Of a stretch of DNA of 64,000 nucleotides, positions 23,939 through 35,035 are shown piece by piece. This stretch comes from Plasticicumulans lactativorans (GTDB taxonomy: Bacteria; Pseudomonadota; Gammaproteobacteria; Competibacterales; Competibacteraceae). Numbering within the stretch: the stretch's first letter is position 1; each line of letters starts with the position of its first letter. The notes beneath the pieces are model-generated. The model ran no database searches. It saw nothing but the letters and a program-made list of their open reading frames with translations, and was not told where the DNA came from. The position numbers were made by a program, and so were the translations under genes. The DNA is taken from positions 124,001 to 188,000 of the forward strand of contig NZ_SLWY01000002.1 of NCBI RefSeq assembly GCF_004341245.1, read 5' to 3'.

Positions 23939-25003
23939 TCAGGGGTGTTGCCGCAGCCAGGCGGCGATGGCCTGCGGAACTTCGGCCTGCGCACGCGCGC
24001 TGACGTAGATGCCGATGTGCCCGCCCTCGAAGGCGAACTCGGAATAATCAGGGCCGCCGTAGGCCCGGGCCAGGGCCTGCGATGCCGCGGGCGGGACGAG
24101 GTGGTCGCGGGTCGCATACACGTTGAGCACCGGCATGCTGAGACGGCCCAGATCGACGGGCCGGTCGCCGATGCGCAGTTCGCCTGACACCAGCTTGTTG
24201 CCCTGGAAGCAGTCCTTGGCGAACTGACGGAAAGCCTCGCCGGCCTGGTCGGGGCTGTCGAAGATCCACTTCTCCATGCGCAGGAAGTTGGCCAGGGCCG
24301 CCTCGTCTTCGGCGATGTCGACGAGATGGACGTACTTCTGCCCGCCGAGGCGGAACGGGCTCAGGCTCAGGAACATGAAGTTGAGCAGGGCGCCCGGCAC
24401 GTTGCCGAGAGTGTCGACCAGCAGGTCGATGTCGAGCGGGCGGACCAGGTGGGTCAGCAGGTTGTCCGGCGTATGGAAATCGACCGGGGTCACCATGGTC
24501 ACGAGCTTGCCGACGCGCGCCGGAAACAGCGTGGCGTAGCACAGGCTCAGCACGCCGCCCTGGCAGATGCCGAGCAGGTTCAGCGTGTCACGGCCGATCC
24601 GCTCGCAGATGTGCGACACGCAGCGGTCGAGGTAGCCGCACACGTAGTCTTCCAGCGTGAGGAAACGATCCGGACGCTGCGGGTAACCCCAGTCGATCAG
24701 GTAGACGTCCACGCCCGCGGCCAGCAGTTGCCGCACCAGCGAGCGGTCGGGCTGCAGGTCCACCATGTAGGGCCGGTTGACCAGCGCGTAGACGATCAGC
24801 AGCGGCTCGGTGTCCCCGGCGGGGCCGTCGGGGCGGCGGTAGCGGTAGAGCGTCAGGCGGTCTTCCCGGTACAGCTCGTCACGCGGGCAGCAGCCCACGT
24901 CCACCTGCCCGATGGCGTGCATGCGGGTGAAGCCTTCACCGAGGCGGCGCGAGTAGTCGACGACGTCGGCGAGGATGCGTTCGGCATCCAGGGGCAACGG
25001 CAT
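23939..25003 (-). CDS. phaC: Class III PHA synthase catalytic subunit PhaC
   Basis: 354 residues, the length of class III PhaC (about 355), much shorter than class I enzymes (about 590). It polymerises (R)-3-hydroxyacyl-CoA at the granule surface. The lipase-like box is GICQGG with catalytic C147; D300 (ATRDHLVP) and H329 (GGHIGIY) complete the triad. Its partner gene phaE lies directly upstream with 3 bp between, so the two are co-translated. Classes differ in subunit use; the phaE neighbour confirms class III. Confidence 0.95.
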   Translation of the reverse strand: MPLPLDAERILADVVDYSRRLGEGFTRMHAIGQVDVGCCPRDELYREDRLTLYRYRRPDGPAGDTEPLLIVYALVNRPYMVDLQPDRSLVRQLLAAGVDVYLIDWGYPQRPDRFLTLEDYVCGYLDRCVSHICERIGRDTLNLLGICQGGVLSLCYATLFPARVGKLVTMVTPVDFHTPDNLLTHLVRPLDIDLLVDTLGNVPGALLNFMFLSLSPFRLGGQKYVHLVDIAEDEAALANFLRMEKWIFDSPDQAGEAFRQFAKDCFQGNKLVSGELRIGDRPVDLGRLSMPVLNVYATRDHLVPPAASQALARAYGGPDYSEFAFEGGHIGIYVSARAQAEVPQAIAAWLRQHP

Positions 25004-25006
25004 GGG

Positions 25007-25984
25007 TCAGGTCTCGAAAGCGCTGCCGGGCCGCTGTTCGGTGCGCGGCCGGGTGCGCGCGTAGCCGTCGGCGCGCAGGCGTGCGAACTCGGTTTCGAGA
25101 AGGCGCAGGCGCTGCCGGGTCTCGTGCAGCGCCGCCTGGGTGGCGTCCATCTCGGTGCGCCCCGGCAGCCCGAAGGCGGCGCAGAGGTCTTCGGCGATCA
25201 GCTGCGCCTGACGCCGACAGCGCAGCATCGCATGGATGGCCCGCCCCTGCGCCTGCGCGTAGTCGTCGCTGCGCAGCATGGCGGCGTAGGCGCGTTCGGA
25301 GGCGTCGATCCACAGGTCGTAGAACGCGCGCAGGGACGTGATCGGCTCGCCGTGGGCGTGGCGCTCCTCGAGGCGCTGCTGCAGTTCGAGCAGCGCCTGG
25401 CGCGCCGCCGCCGCCAGGTGCTCGCGCAGCGCGGCATCCGCCGCCTGGTGTTCGGCCCAGAGCTCGGCGAACTCCGTCCAGCGCGCCTGCGCCGCCGCCG
25501 GCAGGCCGATGCCCGGGATCCCCAGCGCCTTGCGCAACTCCGCCTGCAGCGGGTTGCCGGCGCTCCAGTCGCTGCCGGCCGCCCAGGGCAGCAGGGCGCG
25601 GAACGCGGCGGGAAGCCGTTCACGCAGCGCTTCCCAGTCGGGGGTGTCGGGAGGAGGCGCGGTGACGCTGTGGAACAGCGGGTTCGGGAAGGCCTGGTGC
25701 AGGCGCGCGAGCATCTCCGCCGTCGCCGGCGTGTCGGCGGTGTCCGCGAGCAGGCGCACGCTCTCCTCGGCGAGCCGGACGAAGGCTTCGCCCTGGGCCA
25801 GCAGGCGGGTGACCTCCTCGGGCAGCGGTTCGGTACCGGTCTGCTCACGCTGCCAGTGCCGCAGCAGTTCGGCGAAGGTCGGGGGGGAGACCTGCCCGGC
25901 CGGCAGCCACGCCTGCCACAGGCGCAGGTGGTGATCGAGCAACTCGGCGAGACGATCGATCGCCCGCCGTTCGTGATTCGACAT
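25007..25984 (-). CDS. phaE: Class III PHA synthase subunit PhaE
   Basis: 325 residues from the ATG at 25984; a TTG at 25996 is a possible earlier start, but GGA lies about 7 nt before the ATG. PhaE has no catalytic residues; it activates PhaC. The protein is helical and rich in Trp and Leu, with the family region near ITSLRAFYDLWIDASERAYA and a C-terminal coiled-coil stretch (MDATQAALHETRQRLRLLET). PhaE sequences diverge widely; assignment rests on this region and tight linkage to phaC. It starts 47 bp after the stop of the protease gene, so phaE-phaC may be read from that gene's promoter. Confidence 0.88.
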   Translation of the reverse strand: MSNHERRAIDRLAELLDHHLRLWQAWLPAGQVSPPTFAELLRHWQREQTGTEPLPEEVTRLLAQGEAFVRLAEESVRLLADTADTPATAEMLARLHQAFPNPLFHSVTAPPPDTPDWEALRERLPAAFRALLPWAAGSDWSAGNPLQAELRKALGIPGIGLPAAAQARWTEFAELWAEHQAADAALREHLAAAARQALLELQQRLEERHAHGEPITSLRAFYDLWIDASERAYAAMLRSDDYAQAQGRAIHAMLRCRRQAQLIAEDLCAAFGLPGRTEMDATQAALHETRQRLRLLETEFARLRADGYARTRPRTEQRPGSAFET

Positions 25985-26031
25985 GGATGATTCCAAAGGT
26001 GGTGGAGCGATGGGCCCGCGCGCCGCCCCCG

Positions 26032-27471
26032 TCAGTGGCCGTCCTGCGCGTCGGCATCGCGCATGGCCTGCAGCTGGCGTAATCGGTTTCGCAGTCGGGC
26101 ACGCTGGTCGGGGGTGGCGGCGGGGACGCGCAGGCCGATTTCGGCCTGGTCGATCGCCGCCCGCAGGTCGCCCGTCAGGTAATAGTACTCCGCCATCGCG
26201 AGATGGGTGGCGGCCTCGTCCCCGGTCTGCTGGGTCGCCTGCGCGTAGAGTTCGTGCGCCTCGGGGACCTCCGAGCGCCGGCGCAACTGCGCCTCCAGCA
26301 CGGGCACCGCGCGGCGTGGGTCGCCGCGGCGGGTCAGCGCCTGGGCGTAGCGCATCGCGAGCGCGAAGTCATTCGGGTACAGCCGGCGCAGCCGCTCGTA
26401 CAGGCGCCAGGCTTCGTCGGCGTCGCCGCGGGCCAGCGCGAGGTCGGCCTCCTCGATGCGCAGCGGCAGTGATTCCGGCTGGCGCTTCAGCAGCTTCGCC
26501 AGCTGCGTCCGCGCCGCGTCGAGGCGGTTCGCACGGATCAGCGCGAGGACGTAGCCGTAGAGCTCGGCATCGTCGCCCTCGGTGGCCGGGTTTTCCTCGT
26601 AGGCGCGCAGCAGCCGCACCGTGTTGTCGTTGGCGAACACGGTCATCCGCGCCCGCGCGAAGCGGTAGTCGCGCTCGTCGCCGCGACGCGGGCGCGGACT
26701 GTTCGCGGTACGGTTCTGCGCGTCGGCCATGCGGTTCACCGGCAGCGGGTGCGAGCGCAGGAACTCCGGCACCTGGGCCGCCGCCCCCGAGCCCTGGTCC
26801 AGGCGCGCGAAGAACGTGGCCATGCCGTCGGGGTCGTAGCCCGAGCGCAGCAGCAGCTGCGTGCCCACGCGGTCGGCTTCCTGCTCGTTCGCGCGCGTCA
26901 GGTCGATGCTGCGCTGGCTGCTCGCCGCGAAGGCGCTGGCCACCGCCGCGGTTCCGACTTCGCCGTTGCGGCTCGCCGCCGCCACCGCGATGCCGGCGAG
27001 CATGGCCGCCAGCGTCGGCAGGGCCATGCGCTGCGCATCGGCGTAGGCGCGCGCGACGTGGTGCTGGCTGACGTGGGCGATCTCGTGGGCGAGCACGCCG
27101 GCGAGTTCGCTCTCGCTGCGGGTCGCGAGCAGCAGGCCCGAGTTGACGCCGATGAAGCCCCCGGGGAGGGCGAAGGCGTTGATGTCGGGGTTGCGTACCC
27201 AGAAGAACGTGAAGGGGTTGGCCGCGCCCTCGGCGCCCACCGCGATGCGCCGGCCGATGGCGTTCAGGTACTCGTTGAGCTGCACGTCCTCCATGACCAT
27301 GGAGCGGTCGCGCAGCTGGCGCATCAGCTTCAGGCCGATGCGGTATTCGTCGAGCGGCCCGAGGTACTGCTGCGACGGGTCGCCGATGTCCGGGAGCTCG
27401 ATGGTCTGCGCCGTGCTGGTGTTGACCAGCGCCAGGCACAGGCAGAGGACGAGGGGCGTGCGGCTCGACAT
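26032..27471 (-). CDS. bepA: M48 metalloprotease with TPR repeats, BepA-like
   Basis: 479 residues with a signal peptide (LVLCLCLALVNTSTAQT). The zinc protease motif is LAHEIAHVSQHH, with the third ligand in NEQEADRVG. TPR-like helices fill the C-terminal half (about 300-470). BepA acts in the periplasm, degrading or helping stalled outer-membrane proteins such as LptD. The ATG at 27471 has GGAGG 6 nt upstream. It is divergent from the TusA-like gene and upstream of phaE-phaC in the same direction, an odd neighbour for PHA genes. Confidence 0.88.
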   Translation of the reverse strand: MSSRTPLVLCLCLALVNTSTAQTIELPDIGDPSQQYLGPLDEYRIGLKLMRQLRDRSMVMEDVQLNEYLNAIGRRIAVGAEGAANPFTFFWVRNPDINAFALPGGFIGVNSGLLLATRSESELAGVLAHEIAHVSQHHVARAYADAQRMALPTLAAMLAGIAVAAASRNGEVGTAAVASAFAASSQRSIDLTRANEQEADRVGTQLLLRSGYDPDGMATFFARLDQGSGAAAQVPEFLRSHPLPVNRMADAQNRTANSPRPRRGDERDYRFARARMTVFANDNTVRLLRAYEENPATEGDDAELYGYVLALIRANRLDAARTQLAKLLKRQPESLPLRIEEADLALARGDADEAWRLYERLRRLYPNDFALAMRYAQALTRRGDPRRAVPVLEAQLRRRSEVPEAHELYAQATQQTGDEAATHLAMAEYYYLTGDLRAAIDQAEIGLRVPAATPDQRARLRNRLRQLQAMRDADAQDGH

Positions 27472-27614
27472 GGTAGCCTCCGGCGGGGTGCGCACGGGTT
27501 CGACGGCAGTTGCCCCCGGTGGGTTCCGGGTGCGCCGGGGGCTCGCAGCTTGCCCGCGTCGCGCTGCCGTCGCTAGAGTGCCGGGCACCGCCGATCCGTC
27601 CTCCAGGAGCCCCG

Positions 27615-27851
27615 ATGAGCCAATCGGTCGATGCCGAACTCGACGCCAGCGGGCTCCACTGCCCGCTGCCGATCCTCAAGGCCAAGCGTGCCCTGGCGTC
27701 CCTGGCCGGCGGCCAGGTGCTGCGGGTCATCGCCACGGACCCCGGTTCCGTGCGTGACTTCGAAGCCTTCAGCCGCCAGGTCGGGCACACGCTGCTCGAA
27801 TCGAGCGCGAGCGACGGGCGCTACGTGTTCGTGATCCGCAAGCGCGCCTGA
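27615..27851 (+). CDS. TusA-family sulfurtransferase-like protein
   Basis: 78 residues with the family motif around C16 (LDASGLHCPLPILKAKRAL), which carries persulfide sulfur. TusA passes sulfur for tRNA thiolation; homologues also serve sulfur oxidation or selenium metabolism. The usual beta-alpha-beta fold length is met. The ATG at 27615 follows CAGGAG. It is divergent from the bepA-like gene (143 bp) and shows no sulfur genes nearby, so which TusA branch it is cannot be settled. Confidence 0.85.
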   Translation: MSQSVDAELDASGLHCPLPILKAKRALASLAGGQVLRVIATDPGSVRDFEAFSRQVGHTLLESSASDGRYVFVIRKRA

Positions 27852-27978
27852 GCCGGCGCTCCGCCCACCTTCCGCTGCCCGCGGCCGCGCGCCACGGCGC
27901 GTCATTCGCGGTCACGACGCTTGGATTACACTCGTTCGGCGGATTTCCCCGGTGTCCTGTTCACGGTGAGGTGGTGTC

Positions 27979-28563
27979 ATGCACGGCTGGCTCGAAGAGT
28001 CGATGATGAAGGATTGGGCCGAAGCCCAGCGGCGTCTCTGGGAAACACTGGTCGGCACGGCGACGGCCGGTCCCGGCAAGGAGGCGGCGGCCGCCTGGCG
28101 CGAGATGTACCGACAGAACCTCAGCGTCTGGGAGCGTTCGGTGCGCGAGACGCTCGAGCGGCAGTCGGCCTGGGTGGAGGACTGGGTGGAGCGCGTCAAG
28201 GGACAGCCGGGTGGTCCGGAGGCCGCGGGCGAGATCGGCCGCCAGATCGAGGAGGGCCTGCGGCAATGGATGGAGACGCAGAATCGCCTGTGGGCGGAGA
28301 TGTTCACCGCGCTGCGCGCGGGCCAAACCGAGGGGGGCGAGGCGCCGGTGCCCGCGGCATCCGCTGCGGCGGTGGAGATCCCGGTGCAGGCCGCGGCGGA
28401 GCCCGCCGCGCCGGCGGCTGCGCCGGAGCCGGCCGCGACGGCCGCCGCCGCTGAGCCGGCTGCCGCTGAACCGGCTGCCGGCGAGGCAGGCGCCGAGGCG
28501 CCCGCGGCCGCGGCCAAACCCGCGCCGCGCCCGCGTCGTCGCACCCCCAAGCCGGCGGAGTAA
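27979..28563 (+). CDS. Trp-rich phasin-like / PhaE-like protein with Ala-Pro tail
   Basis: 194 residues in two parts. Residues 1-115 form amphipathic helices dotted with Trp (WLEESMMKDWAEAQRRLW, SAWVEDWVERV, WMETQNRLWAEMF), similar in style to the N-terminus of PhaE proteins. Residues 115-194 are Ala/Pro/Glu-rich and end in a basic run (PRPRRRTPKPAE). Granule proteins such as PhaF and PhaM also join a hydrophobic binding part to a low-complexity basic tail that can bind DNA. A PHA granule role is inferred from composition and from phaE-phaC 2 kb away. No PhaR-type site was seen upstream. Confidence 0.6.
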   Translation: MHGWLEESMMKDWAEAQRRLWETLVGTATAGPGKEAAAAWREMYRQNLSVWERSVRETLERQSAWVEDWVERVKGQPGGPEAAGEIGRQIEEGLRQWMETQNRLWAEMFTALRAGQTEGGEAPVPAASAAAVEIPVQAAAEPAAPAAAPEPAATAAAAEPAAAEPAAGEAGAEAPAAAAKPAPRPRRRTPKPAE

Positions 28564-28620
28564 TACGGTGGGGCCGGGGCCTCGCGACCAGGGGCGTGCG
28601 GAGCCGGGGCGCCGCTCCCT

Positions 28621-29397
28621 TCAGTCCGGAACGAACTCGGGACGGATGTCGGCGAGGGCCGGAAACTCGGCGCGGTAGGCGCGCAGGGCATCCAGGTCGA
28701 GTTCGGCGGCGATGCAGCCCGGTTCGCTGCCCGCGTCGGCCAGCACCGTGCCACGCGGATCGATGATCAGGCTGCGCCCGCCGTAGTGCAGCCAGGGATC
28801 GTCGCCGCAGCGGTTGACGCCGATCACGTAGGCCTGGTTCTCGATCGCCCGCGCCTGCAGCAGGGCCAGCCAGTGCCCTTCGCGGCGCTGCGGCCAGTTG
28901 GCGATGACGGTGAAGACCTGCGCGCCGCGGCGGGCACCGATGCGGAAGACCTCCGGGAAGCGCAGGTCGTAGCAGACCAGCGGCGCGACCGTGAAGGCGC
29001 CGCAGGGGTAGAGCAGGGGGCCGCTGCCCTTGGCGTAGTAGCGGTCTTCCTGAGCGAAGGAGAACGGGTGGCACTTGCTGTAGCGTGCCCGTTCGGCGCC
29101 GTCGGGACCGACGGTGAGGGACTGATTGAGGCCGAGCCCGTCGGCCGCCCGCGTGACCACGCCGCCGCAGACGTAGAGGCCGAGTTCGCGGGCGAGCTCG
29201 GCCATGAAGCGTTCGGTCGGACGCTCCTCGCCTTCGTCGACGCGGCCGACCTTCATGCTGAAGCCCGTCGCGAACATCTCCGGCAGTACCACCAGCGCAC
29301 CCGGGCGGGCGACACCGGCGACGAGTTCGCGGGTGCGCGCGAAGTTGGCGGGCTTGTCCTCCCAACGAATGTCGAGCTGGCAGGCGATGACGTGCAT
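28621..29397 (-). CDS. Omega-amidase, nitrilase family (YafV-like)
   Basis: 258 residues from the ATG at 29397, 7 nt after AGGAG. The nitrilase triad is visible: Glu in [10 protein letters not shown], Lys in YSKCHPF, Cys in [10 protein letters not shown]. YafV/Nit2-type enzymes hydrolyse alpha-ketoglutaramate or alpha-ketosuccinamate made by transamination of glutamine or asparagine, a metabolite repair step. The aminotransferase gene at 31370 could supply such keto-acids, though the link is not specific. Divergent from asnS with 125 bp between. Confidence 0.88.
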   Translation of the reverse strand: MHVIACQLDIRWEDKPANFARTRELVAGVARPGALVVLPEMFATGFSMKVGRVDEGEERPTERFMAELARELGLYVCGGVVTRAADGLGLNQSLTVGPDGAERARYSKCHPFSFAQEDRYYAKGSGPLLYPCGAFTVAPLVCYDLRFPEVFRIGARRGAQVFTVIANWPQRREGHWLALLQARAIENQAYVIGVNRCGDDPWLHYGGRSLIIDPRGTVLADAGSEPGCIAAELDLDALRAYRAEFPALADIRPEFVPD

Positions 29398-29522
29398 GGC
29401 GGGGGCTCCTGTGGCGACGGGCGGGCGTCGGACCGGCACTATGCCCGTGCCGCCGTGCCGTGCCTACGCGCCGGCCGGCGCACGATGACTTCGGCAGGTC
29501 CGCTGCCGCGACGGAGGTATCG

Positions 29523-30923
29523 ATGCAAGATTACAGCGTTGCCGATCTGCTGCAGGGGCGGCGGGCGGTCGACAGCCCGGTGACGGTGGAGGGCTGGGTG
29601 CGTACGCGCCGCGATTCGAAGGCCGGCATGTCCTTCCTGGCGGTGTCGGACGGTTCGTGCTTCGCGGCGATCCAGTGCATCGCCCCGAGCGAGCTGCCGA
29701 ACTACGCGACCGAGGTGCTGCATGCCGGCAGCGGCTGCGCGGTGCGCGTCAGCGGTCGCCTGGTGGCATCGCCCGGCAAGGGGCAGCGCTTCGAGGTGCT
29801 GGCCGATCGTGTCGAGGTGCTGGGCTGGGTCGAGGACCCGGAGTCGTACCCCGTGCAGCCCAAGCCGCATACGTTCGAGTACCTGCGCAGCGTCGCGCAC
29901 CTGCGCCCGCGCACCAACACCTTCGCGGCGGTCACCCGCGTGCGCAACTGCCTGGCGCAGGCGATCCACCGCTTCCTGCAGGCCCGCGGGTTCTGCTGGA
30001 TCCACACCCCGATCATCACCACCAGCGACTGCGAAGGGGCGGGCGAGATGTTCCGGGTGAGCACGCTCGATCTGGCCAACCTGCCGCGGCGCGCCGACGG
30101 CACGGTGGACTTCGCCGCCGACTTCTTCGGTCGCGAGGCCTTCCTGACGGTGTCCGGGCAGTTGAACGTCGAGGCCTACTGCCTCGCGATGTCCCGCGTG
30201 TACACCTTCGGGCCCACCTTCCGGGCGGAGAACTCGAATACCAGCCGGCACCTGGCCGAGTTCTGGATGGTCGAACCGGAGATCGCCTTCGCCGACCTCG
30301 CCGCCGATGCCTCGCTCGCCGAAGACCTCCTGCGGGCGATCTTTGCTGCGGTACTCGACGAGCGTGCGGACGACATGGCCTTCTTCAACGACCGCATCGC
30401 TCCCGGCTGCATCGCCCGGCTCGAGAACATCGTCTCGCGGCCGTTCGCCCGCCTCGACTACACCGAGGCGATCGGCGTGCTGGAGCGCAGCGGCAAGGCC
30501 TTCACCTTCCCGGTGTCGTGGGGGCTCGACCTGCAGTCCGAACACGAGCGCTACCTCGCCGAGGAGTACGTGGGCGGGCCCGTGGTGGTGATGAACTACC
30601 CGAAGGCGATCAAGAGCTTCTACATGCGCCTGAACGACGACGAGCGCACCGTCGCGGCCATGGACGTGCTCGCGCCGGGGATCGGTGAAATCGTCGGCGG
30701 CAGCCAGCGCGAGGAGCGCCTGGCGGTGCTGGATGCACGCATGGAGGCCAGCGGGCTCGATCGCGAGGCCTACGGCTGGTATCGCGATCTGCGTCGCTAC
30801 GGCAGCGTTCCGCACGCCGGGTTCGGCCTGGGATTCGAGCGCACCGTCAGCTACGTGACCGGCATCGCCAACGTCCGGGACGTGATCCCGTTCCCGCGCA
30901 CGCCCGGTTCGGCCTCTTTCTAG
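29523..30923 (+). CDS. asnS: Asparaginyl-tRNA synthetase
   Basis: 466 residues. An N-terminal OB-fold anticodon-binding domain ([20 protein letters not shown]) leads to a class II catalytic core: motif 2 in [20 protein letters not shown] and motif 3 in [16 protein letters not shown]. It charges tRNA-Asn, so this organism need not rely on the indirect Asp-tRNA route. The ATG at 29523 has GGAGG upstream. Two tRNA-Asn genes lie just downstream on the other strand. Confidence 0.96.
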   Translation: MQDYSVADLLQGRRAVDSPVTVEGWVRTRRDSKAGMSFLAVSDGSCFAAIQCIAPSELPNYATEVLHAGSGCAVRVSGRLVASPGKGQRFEVLADRVEVLGWVEDPESYPVQPKPHTFEYLRSVAHLRPRTNTFAAVTRVRNCLAQAIHRFLQARGFCWIHTPIITTSDCEGAGEMFRVSTLDLANLPRRADGTVDFAADFFGREAFLTVSGQLNVEAYCLAMSRVYTFGPTFRAENSNTSRHLAEFWMVEPEIAFADLAADASLAEDLLRAIFAAVLDERADDMAFFNDRIAPGCIARLENIVSRPFARLDYTEAIGVLERSGKAFTFPVSWGLDLQSEHERYLAEEYVGGPVVVMNYPKAIKSFYMRLNDDERTVAAMDVLAPGIGEIVGGSQREERLAVLDARMEASGLDREAYGWYRDLRRYGSVPHAGFGLGFERTVSYVTGIANVRDVIPFPRTPGSASF

Positions 30924-30971
30924 GCCGCTGCCGTGCGGCACGCCGGGCAGATGGAGCGCCTGAAAGCCGAG

Positions 30972-30997
30972 CGCCGGGAGCCTTTCGACTCCCGGCG
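30972..30997 (+). terminator. Terminator-like hairpin after asnS
   Basis: CGCCGGGAG at 30972-30980 pairs perfectly with 30989-30997 around 8 nt; only TT follows. It lies 48 nt past the asnS stop. Confidence 0.5.
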
Positions 30998-31051
30998 TTC
31001 GGGCTGTGTTCGCGGGTGCCCGCTGCTGCGATTACCCGCGTGAGGCGAAGA

Positions 31052-31127
<76 letters not shown>

Positions 31128-31158
31128 ATGAAGGGGGGTGAGGCTTTCGGTAAGGGGT

Positions 31159-31189
31159 ACGCCACGGCCCGCAGTGCAGGCCGTGGCGT
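31159..31189 (-). repeat. 11-bp hairpin between the two tRNA-Asn genes
   Basis: ACGCCACGGCC at 31159-31169 pairs perfectly with 31179-31189. There is no T-run, so it is more likely a processing structure in a two-tRNA transcript than a terminator. Confidence 0.45.
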
Positions 31190-31197
31190 TGACATTC

Positions 31198-31273
<76 letters not shown>

Positions 31274-31369
31274 TTTGCCGAGGGCGCGCATCTTAATGGC
31301 GCGCGCCCGCGAGCGTCAACCGCGGTCGGTGTCGGGCCCGGCTGCCGCGTGCGCACCGAGGGGCGCGGC

Positions 31370-32569
31370 TTAGCGCAGCACCTCCGCGATCGCGTCGGCA
31401 ACCCCACCGATATTGCGGCTGTTCAGCGCGGCAACGCAGATGCGGCCGGAGCTGACGGCGAAGATGCCGAACTCGCTGCGCAGCCGCTCCACCTGTGCGG
31501 CGGACAGGCCGGAGTACGAGAACATGCCGCGCTGCTGCTTGACGAACGAGAAGTCGCGCTGTACCCCGCGCTGCGCCAGGAGGTCGACCAGCGTGAGCCG
31601 CATCGTGCGGATGCGCTCGCGCATCTCGCCGAGTTCCTCCTCCCACATCGCGCGCAGACCGGCATCGTTGAGCACCGCCGAGACCACGCTGGCGCCGTGC
31701 GTCGGCGGATTCGAGTAGTTCGTGCGGATCACCCGCTTGACCTGCGAGAGCACGCGTGCCGCCTCGTCGCGGTTGCCGGTGACGATCGACAGCGCACCGA
31801 CGCGCTCGCCGTACAGCGAGAACGATTTCGAGAACGAACTGGAGACGAAGAACGGCAGGCCCGCAGCGGCGAACATCCGGACCGCATGGGCGTCGGCGTC
31901 GATGCCTTCGCTGAAGCCCTGGTACGCGATGTCGAGGAAGGGGACGTGCTCGCGTTCGGTGATGACGGTGAGCACCTCGCGCCACTGTTCGAGGGTCAGG
32001 TCGACGCCGGTCGGGTTGTGGCAGCAGGCATGCAGCACTACGATCGAGCGCGGCGGCAGCGCGGCGAGCGACGCGAGCATGCCCGGCAGGTCGACGCCAT
32101 GCGTGGCGGCATCGTAGTACGGGTAGTTCTGCACCTCGAAGCCGGCGGCCTCGAACAGCGCGCGGTGGTTTTCCCAGCTCGGGTCGCTGATCGCCACGCG
32201 GGCGTCCGGCAGCAGCCGCTTCAGGTAATCGGCGCCGATCTTCAGCGCACCGGTGCCGCCGAGGGCCTGCACGGTCACCACCTGGCCGTTCGCGAGCAGC
32301 GCTGCGTCGGCGCCGAACAGCAGCGTCTGCACCGCGGTGTTGTAGGCCGGGATGCCCTCGATCGGCAGGTAGCCGCGCGGCGGTGCCGCCTCGATGCGAG
32401 CGCGTTCCGCCGCCTGCACCGCCCGCAGCAGCGGGATGCGCCCCGCGTCGTTGAAGTACACGCCCACGCCGAGATTCACCTTGGTCGGACGGGTATCGGC
32501 ACCGAAGGCTTCGTTGAGCCCCAGGATGGGGTCGCGCGGTGCCATTTCGACGGCGGAGAACAGGCTCAT
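31370..32569 (-). CDS. tyrB: Aromatic/aspartate aminotransferase (TyrB/AspC family)
   Basis: 399 residues from the ATG at 32569 (MSLFSAVEMAPRDPILGLNE). This PLP enzyme moves the amino group between aspartate, tyrosine or phenylalanine and 2-oxoglutarate. The PLP Lys is in SSSFSKSFSLYGERVG, the substrate Arg region in VSSGRICVAALNSRNI, and HACCHNPTGVD is a family signature. TyrB and AspC are close relatives and sequence reading alone does not settle the preference. The frame stays open for 2.2 kb upstream across antisense uvrB; that is a GC-rich artefact. Divergent from uvrB. Confidence 0.9.
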   Translation of the reverse strand: MSLFSAVEMAPRDPILGLNEAFGADTRPTKVNLGVGVYFNDAGRIPLLRAVQAAERARIEAAPPRGYLPIEGIPAYNTAVQTLLFGADAALLANGQVVTVQALGGTGALKIGADYLKRLLPDARVAISDPSWENHRALFEAAGFEVQNYPYYDAATHGVDLPGMLASLAALPPRSIVVLHACCHNPTGVDLTLEQWREVLTVITEREHVPFLDIAYQGFSEGIDADAHAVRMFAAAGLPFFVSSSFSKSFSLYGERVGALSIVTGNRDEAARVLSQVKRVIRTNYSNPPTHGASVVSAVLNDAGLRAMWEEELGEMRERIRTMRLTLVDLLAQRGVQRDFSFVKQQRGMFSYSGLSAAQVERLRSEFGIFAVSSGRICVAALNSRNIGGVADAIAEVLR

Positions 32570-32776
32570 GACGGGATACTCGCGAAAGTTTTTGAGGTGA
32601 AGCGGAGGAGGAAGGATGCGGTTGCCGCGGCGCCGGCGGGCGCCCGTCGCGACAGCAGAGTGTAACGAAGACCGCCGGGCGGTGCGACGGCGGGCGGTGT
32701 CCGGCGACGGGGTGCCCGCTGTGGTCGGGGGGCGGCGGCGGGTCGCGGAATTCAGGCTGACATGAGGTGTGGGGCG

Positions 32777-34813
<2,037 letters not shown>

Positions 34814-34839
34814 CGGTTTGGCGGTGTCGGCAAGAGGGC

Positions 34840-34868
34840 TTGCCAAGCACGGGGCGCGTCCGTATAGT
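34840..34868 (+). promoter_or_regulatory. Promoter of tRNA-Val(GAC)
   Basis: TTGCCA at 34840-34845, 17-bp spacer, TATAGT at 34863-34868, followed by a GC-rich discriminator (ccgcgccc) typical of stringently controlled stable-RNA promoters. Confidence 0.75.
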
Positions 34869-34884
34869 CCGCGCCCTACGCTGA

Positions 34885-34961
34885 AGGCGCGTAGCTCAGC
34901 TGGTTAGAGCACCACCTTGACATGGTGGGGGTCGTTGGTTCGAGTCCAATCGCGCCTACCA
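34885..34961 (+). tRNA. tRNA-Val (GAC)
   Basis: 77 nt with encoded CCA. Acceptor AGGCGCG pairs with CGCGCCT, the anticodon loop is TTGACAT (GAC) and the T-loop is TTCGAGT. It lies between uvrB and thrS. Confidence 0.97.
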
Positions 34962-34968
34962 ACTCGGA

Positions 34969-35003
34969 GGGCGTGTCGTTCAGGCGACACGCCCTTTTTA
35001 TTT
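34969..35003 (+). terminator. Strong terminator between tRNA-Val and thrS
   Basis: A 10-bp perfect stem (GGGCGTGTCG 34969-34978 against 34985-34994, loop TTCAGG) followed by TTTTTATTT. Only 32 nt separate it from the thrS ATG, so it may act as an attenuator for the thrS operon. Confidence 0.9.
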
Positions 35004-35035
35004 CCTGCGAGCATTTTCGAGAGGCTGAGAGTCAG

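Noticed and set aside
34969-35003. An E. coli-type thrS autoregulatory operator that mimics the tRNA-Thr anticodon
   Set aside because: The leader before thrS is only 32 nt past the terminator and the hairpin loop TTCAGG has no Thr anticodon.
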